The notes under the pieces were generated by a model. The model was not told the origin of the DNA and made no database searches. It saw nothing but the letters and a program-made list of their open reading frames with translations. A stretch of 64,000 nt of DNA from Loxodes magnus (lineage: Eukaryota > Ciliophora > Karyorelictea > Loxodida > Loxodidae): contig CAMPDV010000059.1 in assembly GCA_946699065.1 (NCBI GenBank), forward strand, positions 434,001 through 498,000, read 5' to 3'. Shown one piece after another: positions 47,351 through 64,000 of the stretch. The first letter of the stretch is position 1. Each line of letters starts with the position of its first letter. The position numbers and the translations under genes are program-made.

Positions 47351-47393
47351 ACTTTTTTAACAAACAGCTTAGTAATAATAAAAAAGGATATGA

Positions 47394-49898
47394 TCATTAA
47401 AATTTTCTCTCTACATAGTAAAATTACCTTTCTTGGTATTTATTTAGTAACTGCGTTCTACATTTTTCAAAGCATGAGCAGAAATTTAAGAAGTATTCTG
47501 ATTAAAAGTTTATCAGAACTTGCTGAATGAAATAAAGGCTTTCTACTGGAATATATTAAACAAAACGACAAAATTCACGAAAGAATTTATCGATTAAATG
47601 TATCAAATATTAGATTTGATCTTATTAGTTCTAATCATAATCTATATTTTCTGCCAAGTTTTCAAAAATCTAATTTTCATTTCTAGCTTTTTGTATTAAG
47701 ATATTTTCTTCTTACTCTCTTATTTTAAGCTCTTCTTTCTTTTATTTACTTTTCTAAATCAAAACGCTAAACTTGTACTTTTTTGAGCTTAAAATCTCAG
47801 TAATTAGTTTATAATTAGATTTTATGACCCATTTCAGACATTGCTTTTTAGCTATCATCAAAGCTTGCTTTATTTACTATTCTTTACCATTTGAAAGGGA
47901 AATTATTTACTAAAAATTTTAGCAATTTTTTAGAATTTTGTACTTAAGCTTATTTATGTCCTTCTTAGTGTATATCTTTTTAGTCACATAAAACCAGTTT
48001 TAGTCTGTGATTATTTTATCTTCTGAAATTTCTTTCAATAGTATGTCATTTTTCATGATAGTAAGTTGCTGAATTTTTTGGAGACAATCATGACTTTCTT
48101 AGATTAAATCTGTCATACATGACTGCTTCTTTCCGGTTAGAGTTTAAAATACTTTAAATCCAGCAGTGAATACTTCATCATCATCATTTTAAGCTAGCAC
48201 GTCTCTACTTGTTAAAGGAGATACAATTTCTTAGATATTGTTTTATTCCTACTTTTTAGTATCAATTTTAGGTAAAGGAGTAAGATCAACTTGCAATTAA
48301 ATTGCAGGTTTCTTAGTTTGGACACTTATTTTATTTTTATTGAAAAACTTCCTATTAATTAGCCCTTTTTTTTATTCTTCTTCCTTACTTAAAGCTATTG
48401 CTTTGGCTAAGTTCTAAATATTTTCTTATAATTACCAATTATCAAGTTGCTTTTACTTCACTTCGTTATTGATTTCCTAAAATCCTTTGCATAAACTTTG
48501 TGGTTACTACATATTAATTATAATCTATTTAGCTGCTTCCTCTAATAAATTAGTCCCAGATTTTGAGCTTTTATTTAGTATCTTATTTTCGCTTTTTTAA
48601 GGTAACCCTTCTGCATAAAGAACCATAAAACTTGAAGATTATTAGATATCTGGTAACTTATCTACTACGTTTAAATCTTAGAACGATTATCTACAATATG
48701 GAGAATTATTAGCTGATAATAAACTTAGAACCTAAGTTTTCTGTTATTTTCACTAATTCATACTGTCTTATATTTATAAATTTTTGTTTATATTCTTATT
48801 TTTCATCTTAAACTACTTATCCTGCAATTCAAGTTTAGGAGTTTAATTACTCTAAGGAGTTTGTAAAATATAAGATCGATTTGAAGATTTATTAAAATAG
48901 AATGTTTCTTGTTCTTTTTCTTCTTCAATAGAGATTCTAGAATCTTATTCAAGATCAGAGTATCTTATTTCAGCTCTACTTAAAGATGGACTGTTGTAAT
49001 ATTAGTTAAGCGTTTAAGGATTGAAGTTTAAATTACTTCTTTTGGAATTTTGCTTCTAAGGTGCATGATTATATTCTTCCTCCTATAATTATTATTTATC
49101 CTTTTCATTGCTACTAGGCTCAATATTAATCTAGGCATAAGTTTAATTCTGCTTTTTGTCATGAATAGAAATCTTCACTTTATTTTAAATTTTTTTTTCC
49201 AATGTTTTTAACTAATTTCGATTCTGATTAGTTTCGTTTCTATTTGCTAACTTTTTTTCGTTTAAAAATATTTCAGGAGTTTTCTGTTCGTAGTTATCTA
49301 GGAAGTTAATATGCTAACTTTGATGATTCTGAGAAGTCTAAAGAGTTTAGAAGAATTATTTTTAAGATTAATCCTATCTTTTCTGCGTCTTTTATAGATC
49401 CTTACTTTTAATAAGTTTTAGCTGATGTTTAGATATATCTGTTTGCTATTTTGTGATTTAGTTCTATTATAAGGTATTTGATATCTAGTCCTTGCTTCAT
49501 AAGTTATTTTTTTATTCCTCAAGGTCAGTAAATTCATTGATAGATTTGCTGGATTCAATTCTAGTAGCACTATTAAGTTCTTAATTTAGTCTTTTATGCA
49601 AATACTCCTGTATTTTATCAGAGGATTCAAAGAAACTTAGCTCTAGCACTTACTGTATTGAGCTTTTATAGTTTGATTTCTTGTCGTTGGATTTATTTTT
49701 ATCTAGCTTTTAGTTTAGCTATCTCTATTAAAAGGAAGACTAGTTTGCAAGAGTATCATCAGCATTTTAGTTATTCTTATGTTTCTTCTCCTGTTTTTTC
49801 TTGTAAGCTTGATACTATACGCCCTTAAGTAATTGAATTTGGTAAGAATTCATTTCTTTTTACGTGAACTTAATCTTAATTAAACTATTATCAAACAT
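47394..49898 (-). CDS. large glutamine/asparagine-rich protein of unknown function
   Basis: 834 residues from MFDNSLIKIKFT to TGA at 47394, without introns. Residues 1-560 are Gln/Lys/Asn/Ser-rich and probably disordered, with short acidic patches (DLEQDSRISIEEEKEQE) and repeated TPQ/TPKL sites (ILQTPQSNQTPKLELQ). From about 560 the sequence is more structured: FFNKNKISVQTKKPAIQLQV, TSRDVLAQNDDDEVFTAGFK, MTDLIQESHDCLQKIQQL, EISEDKIITDQNWFYVTKK, then helical Lys/Glu-rich segments (KKEELKIREQEEYLN) and a hydrophobic end (FREFCRFVQYIPVESLYFI). Most Gln are TAA or TAG. No domain recognised. It is followed 43 nt later by the next same-strand gene. Confidence 0.7.
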
Positions 49899-51970
49899 GT
49901 CGTTTCATATATTCCTCACTCATACCATGCTTTTCTTATATCCCCTTTAAAGAAATATATACAGCATATTACACATAAATCAAGCCAGTTTTACCAAGAT
50001 TACTAATAAACATAATAGTAAATCAGTTTTTCGTAAATATTATATTGACTTTCTAAATTAAAGCAGCATTCAGAAATAGAAATTAGGGGATTTATCTTAT
50101 AGTAAGGGAATCTAGGCTAATGAAAATTAATATTTTAAGTAAACAGCTAAATAGCTAGATATTCTAATCCTACAACTTTTCCATTATTTGATAGCTAAAT
50201 TAATGATTATTGTTTAATACATAGGTATTTAAAAAAGTATATAAGAGATAATTAGAATCAAGCTAGAATTAACATATACTTTTAATCTTTTAATCCTAAT
50301 TTTTTGTAGCCTTTTCACTATATTTTGTCTGTCCTGAATCCCTTTCAGATAGTTATCTCCTGCTTATTTTTATTCTAGAAGTATAATAAAAATTTACCGG
50401 TTTGCTAAATTAACAAAATTGCTTTCTATGAATAGCTAACAAAAATTTTATCGTGAGAACTAGGAAAGATGGTAAATAAAAAGGAGAGACTTTAAAAGGT
50501 TAGATAAGGATGGATAGAAACTAGCAAATATATCAGAACATAATGTATGCTTTATATCCTAAGTAACATAATATCTTTCTTTCTAATAAAATTGTATTTT
50601 AAATAGTTATTATATTGCATAAATTACCATCTCTTTTTAGGTTTTAAGACTAAGATATTCAATTGTATTTTGTAGTTTGGAAAATTCTGTTAACTTAAGT
50701 ACTTAAATAAAAGTAGGATTTTTAGGGAATTAGAAGATTTTATGATTGCTAACTACAGTTAGATAAAGGAATTTGTAACTATTATTGCTATATTTAAGGT
50801 TAATGATTGCTAGGATATAACTTAAAGTAGTAGTTCTGTTTATCTCTTATCATGCTTGGTAACAAATAGCTAAATCTTTATTAATTTTGTATAGATAAAA
50901 TAAACTAAATTAGCCCTAGATGAGTTTAAGTATCTCATTTCTATTAATAACTAACTAATAAGATGAAATATAAAAGAGCTATCTTAATATTAAGCTATAT
51001 TATTAGCATTCCTTCTTCTTCGCTTTCTTATATAATAATAGCAGTATCTTATTATATATCATACTATGATTGAGACAGATGGTTCTATAAATTAACTTCT
51101 GTTTATTAGCTCAAATAATTTAGCCTTTCTTAAATAATATTAATATGTTAAGACTTTGAAGCATTAAAATAAAGATATTTACGTTATATTAACACTTCAT
51201 TGGAAACTATAATTAAGAGTAAAAAATTTATGAAGTAATATTTACAAATTAGCCTGCTTAAAGCACCTTAAAATTTATTAAGCTAATTTTACTATAAAGC
51301 AGCAGTAAATTATATGCTTCGGTTTTAAGAGTAGCTATCTTATTGGGTTGTTTTCTCTATTTACTATTACTTCTGAAGTTTTTGATTTGATATTTCCATT
51401 GATAGCTGTAAATTATATTGAGTTATAAGGTTAACTAAATATGCTAAAGTTACTATATAATAATATTATTTTGATTTATATTATTTAATAAACTAAATCT
51501 CTTTATTTAAGCTATTTTTCTATTAAATTACAATTCTAGTACTAAAATGTTTCTTAGACTAAATTAAAAGCAAAGGTTTATTTATTTAATAGTAAAAGGT
51601 TTGCTGATCTTTCTAGATTATCAGCAAGTTTTAACAGGTAGTAAGTTACTGTCGTTTCAAAGCTGTTTTGATTTCTTCTCTACTGTTTTATACAATGTTT
51701 GACACTAACTTCATTATTTATGATGACATCAACTAAGAGATTTATTTACTCAGTTATATAACTAATTTCATATCTTATTTATTTTATATTCTAAGCAAGA
51801 GAAAACTCTAAAGCATTAAAAAGTTAATATATTGTAAAAGATTTGAATCCTTTAAAATATAGCTTAATAAAAAGCCATAATATGTTTATGTGTTAAGTTA
51901 TCAAATTACATGGTAGAATGGTAGCTATAGTCTATTTCTATATTATACCATTAATTTTTTAATTGTTTAA
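49899..51970. other. 2-kb A+T-rich spacer
   Basis: Between two minus-strand genes. A plus-strand frame at about 51150-51390 is open and hydrophobic at its end (ILLGCFLYLLLLLKFLI) but has no start or supporting context. Nothing else stands out. Confidence 0.45.
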
Positions 51971-53971
51971 TCATGTAAAATATTTAAAGCTCTAAGACAC
52001 TAAAACGCTTATATGAATCCGTTATTCTATTATAAAGCTTTGTTGGAAGTAATTGATGACAACGCTTTAGTAAATACTTTTGCTATTTACTAAAATTAAA
52101 CCCAAAAGTGAAATTATTTTAATGACTTAATTAAATGATTCATTGTTTGGACTGTAAGCAGACAGTAAAAAGTTCTTGTAATTTCTTAAATCATTTCTCT
52201 ATTGATTCGGAGATTGTTATAAGCTCATTATTTTCTATCCATCTTTAAACTGATGTATACGATATGAGTTATTAACTCTAGTTATATTTTATCTTTAATC
52301 TGAAAATTAGCTTTTATTCCTTCTTTCTAATAGTCTTGTCTTCTCTTCTTGATTTATATTCATCTTAGTATCTAAAATTCTTTTATTTAACTGAGAGAAA
52401 TGCTAATTTACTTGTTTTCAATTTGAAAAAGAGTTATAATTTTGAACCTGTTACTTTCTTATCTTGCAATGATTCCTTAGAACTTTTAAGCAATCATTGC
52501 TGTATATTTATTGAGTTTACTTCTAATAGTCTCTTCTAAATATGCTTTACTATTTAAAATCTCTTTAAATTTTTTCTTTTTATATGTTGCTTTCTTCTCC
52601 ACTTTGCTTGTTTTAAGATTCTTCTATAGAGGTTTAAGGAGATTTTTGCTTCTTATAATTAGGCAAGTAATAAGATTGACTTTACTCCATTTGCTTCATT
52701 ATAGGTTCGTTTAGTTGTTTAGATAGACTTCTATTTGCTTAATATCTAACTTCTGAAAACTGCTATTGAGATTAAAGAGATTTATTAGCATTACTATTGG
52801 TATTCGCTTCTTAAAACTCGAATTTTCAGTTAACTGAACGCTTATTATTATTTGAAGTTTAGCCTTTGCTTCTTAATAGATCCCTTTAAGATTAGCATCT
52901 TTTTCTTTCTGTAAATGAGTTAGTTTTATTTGTATTTTGCATATTTATCATAAGTTAGTTATCATTTTTCTTCTTAGACTCGTAGTTTTTCAGAAAATCC
53001 ATGAATCTACTCTTCACTTTTTATTTTTTATTAATTGACTGTTAGTTTAATTTATCTACTATTTATTCCAAAGCAGCAGTACTTGGTCTGGGAACAGATA
53101 TCTGCTTCTCATCGTAATCATCATAAATTCCTTTTCTTTTGAAGATTTTAACAGTTTTAATAATTTTTTGCTGAATAGTATTTAATTGAAATTTTTGTTC
53201 TGTTACATTTATTTCTCAGTTGTCATCATTAGGGTCTTTTTAGAATTTTTGATCAATGTCATAGATTTTTTCCAATATTACTTTATTCTACATTGCTAGC
53301 TTTTCTTCTCTCTTCTTAATTTTCTTTCTTATTACTTCCATTATTTTTTAAAGCTTGTCAGCTTCTGTTACCTTGTAATCTATTTTAATGCTGGTTTCCT
53401 GTAAAACTCCATCCATACTTGGTCCTTATACTTATGTATTGAAGGACTGAGGTATTCATGGGATTACTAGCTTTTGGTTTTATTTTTGCTTTTTTTAAGC
53501 ACTATGCAAGTTTATACCAGGATGTAAGAAAAATTTAACTTTAGCGTTTGGATCTTTTTGATCTTAATTTCCTTCTATTTAATTAGACTTTTACGTTTCT
53601 TAAGTTTCAAGCTAATAATTATCTTGGATGCTTTACTTGCAAGCCTAATGAAATTTCGAAAGCAACTGTAGCTGCTTATTTTAATCATTTTAATACTTAT
53701 CAATCTATTCTAAAATGCTTTTGACATAATCTTAGTCAGAGCACTTGCTCTATTTAACGCTTGCGAAGACTTTCTTTTAATTAACCTGGACTTATTTCTA
53801 TTTCATTACTGAATAAGAGAAATCATCAACACTTCTGCATCTATTGTAATTCTTACTACCCAACTTCGTCACAAATTCCTTTATTTGCTGATTTATATCA
53901 TTCTGTTTACTTTCATCTTGAATATGCATTTCAGAATTAGAATTTTTGCGATAGCATTAGCCTCTTTCCAT
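51971..53971 (-). CDS. basic glutamine-rich protein of unknown function
   Basis: Up to 666 residues from MERGQCYRKNSNSEMHIQDE, no intron. The best-conserved-looking part is residues 160-310: FFLHPGINLHSAQKKQ, IPQSFNTQVQGPSMDG, then coiled coil (IRKKIKKREEKLAMQNKVI), DIDQKFQKDPNDDNWEINV, RKGIYDDYDEKQISVPRPS and SRFMDFLKNYESKKK. The rest is low-complexity Gln/Ser/Lys/Asn. In-frame TGA (53461 and 53161 lines) read as Trp within coding-like context (VIPWIPQ, DDNWEI). The stop used is TGA 51971-51973, but the last 60 residues, after AYSPNN, look non-coding, so the real end may be near 52140. No family recognised. Confidence 0.6.
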
Positions 53972-54086
53972 ATTTATAGATACAATAGTCTTAAAAAGCA
54001 ATAGAGAACAGTTTCATAATATGATTTTAAGTAGTTCAAATTAAGAACTTAGTTACTCTACCTATTTGGAAGTTCCTTATTCTAGC

Positions 54087-55355
54087 TCAAAGTCTAATTA
54101 GCATTATTTATTATCTCTACTCTTCCCTACAAATAAGACTTATACTTGCTATTTAGAGTACACATACTTCATACCTTCTATTAAGGACATTAAATCCTAC
54201 CAATAACTAAGGATAAACTTGATAAAGCACGCTAATTAGATATATAACTACAAAAAGCAGTTTAATGTTAATATTGTATAACAGTAGAATTAATATCGAT
54301 AAAGCTTTAAGTATAATTAAGGAAAACAAATAGCACACTTTAATAAGCTTAATCATAATTAGCTTATTCAGTAATAAGGTAGAACAGTTCTCTTTAATTA
54401 ATACCTTCATAAATGAATTCAAAGTATAAAAACTAGTTAAAGTATTGGAAAATAAGAATTTAAGTTAAGAAATTTCATGATCACGCTCAGTTTTGTTGTT
54501 ATCTTCTTCTTCTATTTGCTTAGCTTAAGTTTCAGAGATTTCATCAAGTTTGTCATTGCTGAGGTTTTGCTCTAATTATTAAAAGTTTTGGCTATTTTTT
54601 TTGAAAAGGCTTTCAATAAGTTAATACTTGTATAGACTAGCAATGTCTCCTGCTACCATGAATTAATTGTTTTATATCTCTACATCAGCTCCTACCTATA
54701 TTAAGAGCTTTGCTACCTCAAATTAGTTTCCAATAACACTAAACATTAGAGGAGTTCAACCATAGTCATCTTGGCAGTTAATGTTAACATTTTAGGTTAA
54801 CAGATATTAGATAATATGTATATAGCCCCTATGTGCTGCTATATGTAGCATAGTAGTTCCCTAAGGTTGAATTTATAGTGGTTTATTGACTTCAAAGTTG
54901 TTATTCTCAACAAAGTATTAAATGGTTTGCAAGTCTCCTTTAATACTAGCTTAAGTGATTTTATCTAGATTTCAATTATTAATTTGCTTGCTATGGAGGC
55001 TTTAATGCAGTTTATTTCTCAGTGAATAAATTTACTACTCTTAATCAAATGCATTTTCCCCAGCCTAATTGAGATTAGAAAGCTGGTTTTTATTTAAATT
55101 TAATTAATTATGTCTATCATCTTCACACCAAGTGCTACAACAAAGTATCTTTAAATAATCTCAAAATTTGAATCCTGGTTAGCGAATAACCTTTCTCCTA
55201 GGTAAGACAGGAGAGCTTTTTTTAAAAGGGTGATTGTTCTAAACATGAATTTAGTTTTGTATTTTCATTATATTTTTCATCTAACTGTCTATATCATTTT
55301 CTAGATTAGCAGGCTAATCTCCTTCAGAATTATATGCTTAGTTTTTATCTTCCAT
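54087..55355 (-). CDS. ankyrin-repeat protein
   Basis: Starts MEDKNQAYNSEGDQPANLEN. After a polar N-terminus with a Cys pair (KILCCSTWCEDD) come ankyrin units at about 160-265: ASIKGDLQTIQYFVE, GTTMLHIAAHRGYIHIIQYLL, CQDDYGWTPLMFSVIGN and FEVAKLLIQVGADVEIQ. The Trp in GWTPL is TGA. An acidic tail follows (ETQAKQIEEEDNNKTERDHEIS). Right after this is TAA (54465-54467), and beyond it 125 codons of very hydrophobic, non-coding-looking sequence before the first in-frame TGA at 54087. Strict TGA-only termination gives 422 residues; a TAA stop would give 296. Protein-protein interaction is the likely role. Its start faces PRP8 across 197 bp. Confidence 0.82.
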
Positions 55356-55552
55356 CCTCTAAGTATTTTTCAATATATTATAAATGAAAGGAAAAATAAG
55401 CCAAAAATTAATTAATTAAATACCCTATTTCAACTTTTAAGCTTACCTGCTTAGTATATAGTAAACTGAGCATTCAAAATTAAATAACTGAGTTTCTTAT
55501 TTTCTATTTTGATATCTTAACGAAAGTTTTCGTATTTTGCTATCTGATAAAA
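55356..55552. promoter_or_regulatory. 197-bp shared upstream region of the ankyrin gene and PRP8
   Basis: The two genes are divergent, so both promoters must lie in or overlap this A+T-rich interval. No defined TATA or other element is claimed. Confidence 0.5.
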
Positions 55553-62419
<6,867 letters not shown>

Positions 62420-62679
62420 TAATTCATTTAAACAATTAAATTCAATTAAAAAATAGTTAGCTATTAAATATCAACTAACTAATCTAAAATCTTTACTCTA
62501 TTATTATTTACATCCATTTATTGCCAAAAATATAACTAAATTAGATGAAAATACTTGATTACCATCTATAGTGATTTCAATAAAATTTTAATATCATTTA
62601 TTTGAAAGCTGAAGATGAGTTGACGCTTATAACAATAAACATAACAAAGTATTATTTTTTCTTATTTAAAAATAAAATA
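62420..62679. other. 260-bp spacer between converging 3' ends
   Basis: PRP8 and the E2 gene converge here, so both 3' UTRs must be short. No other feature seen. Confidence 0.5.
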
Positions 62680-63199
62680 TCAAAGACACTCAACTGATTT
62701 CTGAGTAAGTCTTCTAACTTTCTTATTGTATTCTTCTCTGTTGTTTCTATACATAATACTAGCATCTATATTGGCTGGACTGTCTGTATTTGGGTCATTC
62801 ATCATGCTTACTACACTAATTAGAATTGATTCTATTCCAAGAATTGGTCTCCACCTTTCTGAGGCACTTTCTTATTTATTAAACTCATCCTCGCCTGGAG
62901 GATGCAAAATTGAAATACAGACTTTACCATCAGGGTATATATTTGGATGCCACATTTCAGTGATAAATCTCATTTCTGGAGGTAGATTTGGATACTCTTA
63001 AGGAAAACTTAAAATTGCTCGGAAGAATCCTCCTTCATATAAAGTATCTTCAGGACCTTGAAAGCAAACATTCCATAAAAACCAATTATCATTTTCTAAA
63101 CCCACTGAAAATCCGGTATCTTCGTTTTGGGAAAGTTCTATATTATAGCTTACCTTTGAATTCTTTCTTTAATAAGTTCAATGAAAAAGCTGATTCCAT
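62680..63199 (-). CDS. ubiquitin-conjugating enzyme E2, UBE2G1/Ubc7 type
   Basis: 167 residues after removing a 16-nt intron. It accepts ubiquitin from E1 on a catalytic Cys and passes it to substrates with an E3. The UBC fold is complete: [13 protein letters not shown], then [59 protein letters not shown] with the catalytic Cys at about residue 89, [19 protein letters not shown], and [12 protein letters not shown]. The acidic insert just after the Cys ([16 protein letters not shown]) is the mark of the UBE2G/Ubc7/Cdc34 group, linked in other eukaryotes to K48 chains and ER-associated degradation. Ends VECL-TGA. No membrane anchor. Confidence 0.96.
63138..63153 (-). other. 16-nt intron in the E2 gene
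   Basis: Begins GTAAGC and ends ATATAG. Splicing joins LLKKEFK to [14 protein letters not shown], exactly the position and frame expected in a UBC domain. The shortest proven intron in this window. Confidence 0.95.
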
Positions 63200-64000
63200 T
63201 TTATTGAAAAAGCTTAGGAAAGGAAAACTTTTTCAATGTATATTCAATTCTATTTGAAATTAAATACTCAAATACTCAATTTCAGTTATTGAAACTATTC
63301 AAACCAATAAAAATCATTTATACTGTCATATTTATTCTAATTTTGTCGTCTCCATTACATTAAATTTTATTTCTAAGACATTTTTTTCTAACGTTTTCTC
63401 TTTGATCAATATTTTCCTTCTATATTGTTAACAATTTCTTTATGCTTATAGTTTGAGGATATTTCTAAGTTTTTTATTGGAATTACTTTATATTTTATAG
63501 AAAGCCTTTTAAACTAGAAAAATCTATTAAAATTCTGTTTAAAAATCAAGTACCCTCAATGAATATAATTTTATGGTCTGTTTAGTATTTCATTAGTATA
63601 AGATTACTTAGATATTTACTTGCTTCAATGAAATTACATAGGTTACTATTGCTGCTATCTATAGCCTCTAATAGTTAAATAACAAATTTTATATGAGACA
63701 GTATTATAATAGATTGAAACTATACCACTATTTTCTTTAATATCTTCTATGTAATTTTTATATTTCTAGGTTAAAAATTAAAAAGCTTACACATCTCAAG
63801 TATATTAAATATCATTAAGATAAATTAGTTAATACATCCTGAATAAAAGCTAAGCCTTTATTTATTTAAATATAGATGTAATTTAATTTTTGCTTGAATT
63901 GTCTCAATTTATATTAACAAATAGTTTTCAAGTTCTTCATGATTAAATAAACTTATTTACTTCTGCTTTACCTATTTAATGGTCTTAATATCTGGATATT
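63200..64000. other. A+T-rich right end
   Basis: Upstream flank of the E2 gene. Minus-strand frames are open (for example at 63560-63780, with KYKNYIEDIKENSG), and a gene may enter from beyond 64000, but composition is not decisive and no boundary is supported. Confidence 0.35.

Overview
The window looks like nuclear DNA of a ciliate that has reassigned all three standard stop codons. In genes that can be recognised independently (PRP8, an AGC kinase, a kinesin, a PIAS/SIZ SUMO ligase, an E2 enzyme), TAA and TAG stand where glutamine is expected. TGA stands where tryptophan is expected, for example the kinase motif VDWWSLG written GAT TGA TGA AGT. TGA also ends the best-bounded genes (PRP8, E2, four-TM protein, channel). 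This matches the karyorelict-type code (TAA/TAG = Gln, TGA = Trp or stop), with a Condylostoma-type code as the alternative. The DNA is very A+T-rich. Introns are tiny: five frame-restoring introns of 16 to 23 nt are well supported. With the standard code nearly every gene here would look like debris.

Layout. 0.7-14.7 kb is genic: a small RVxF/CCC protein (-), a C2H2 zinc-finger protein (+), a long kinesin (-), a myristoylatable AGC kinase (+) and a B-box/SPRY protein (-). 14.7-30 kb is gene-poor and repeat-rich. It holds two diverged copies of an unnamed protein family (SRQSG family), an intact and a broken copy of a coiled-coil protein with a degenerate zinc knuckle, three copies of a short palindromic element, a tRNA-Pro-like fragment and a frameshifted kinase-WD40 gene. 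These sit as islands of higher G+C in extremely A+T-rich DNA.

30-64 kb is genic again: a glutamine-rich protein (-), the PIAS/SIZ SUMO ligase (+), a RING/coiled-coil protein (-), a four-TM protein (-), an EAG/CNG-type channel (-), three glutamine-rich proteins of unknown function (-), an ankyrin-repeat protein (-), PRP8 (+, 2288 codons, intronless) and a UBE2G-type E2 (-). Genes stand singly or in same-strand runs with gaps as short as 43 nt. There are no operons or bacterial signals. The ankyrin and PRP8 genes are divergent with 197 bp between start codons, and PRP8 and the E2 converge.

Two cautions. Because no triplet is a certain stop, random A+T-rich sequence translates into plausible-looking Q/N/K/I-rich protein, so I give low confidence to unrecognised frames without D/E/G/P/A-rich composition. 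Gene 3' ends are uncertain where a TGA could be read either way, or where the domain seems to end at TAA with the next in-frame TGA far downstream.
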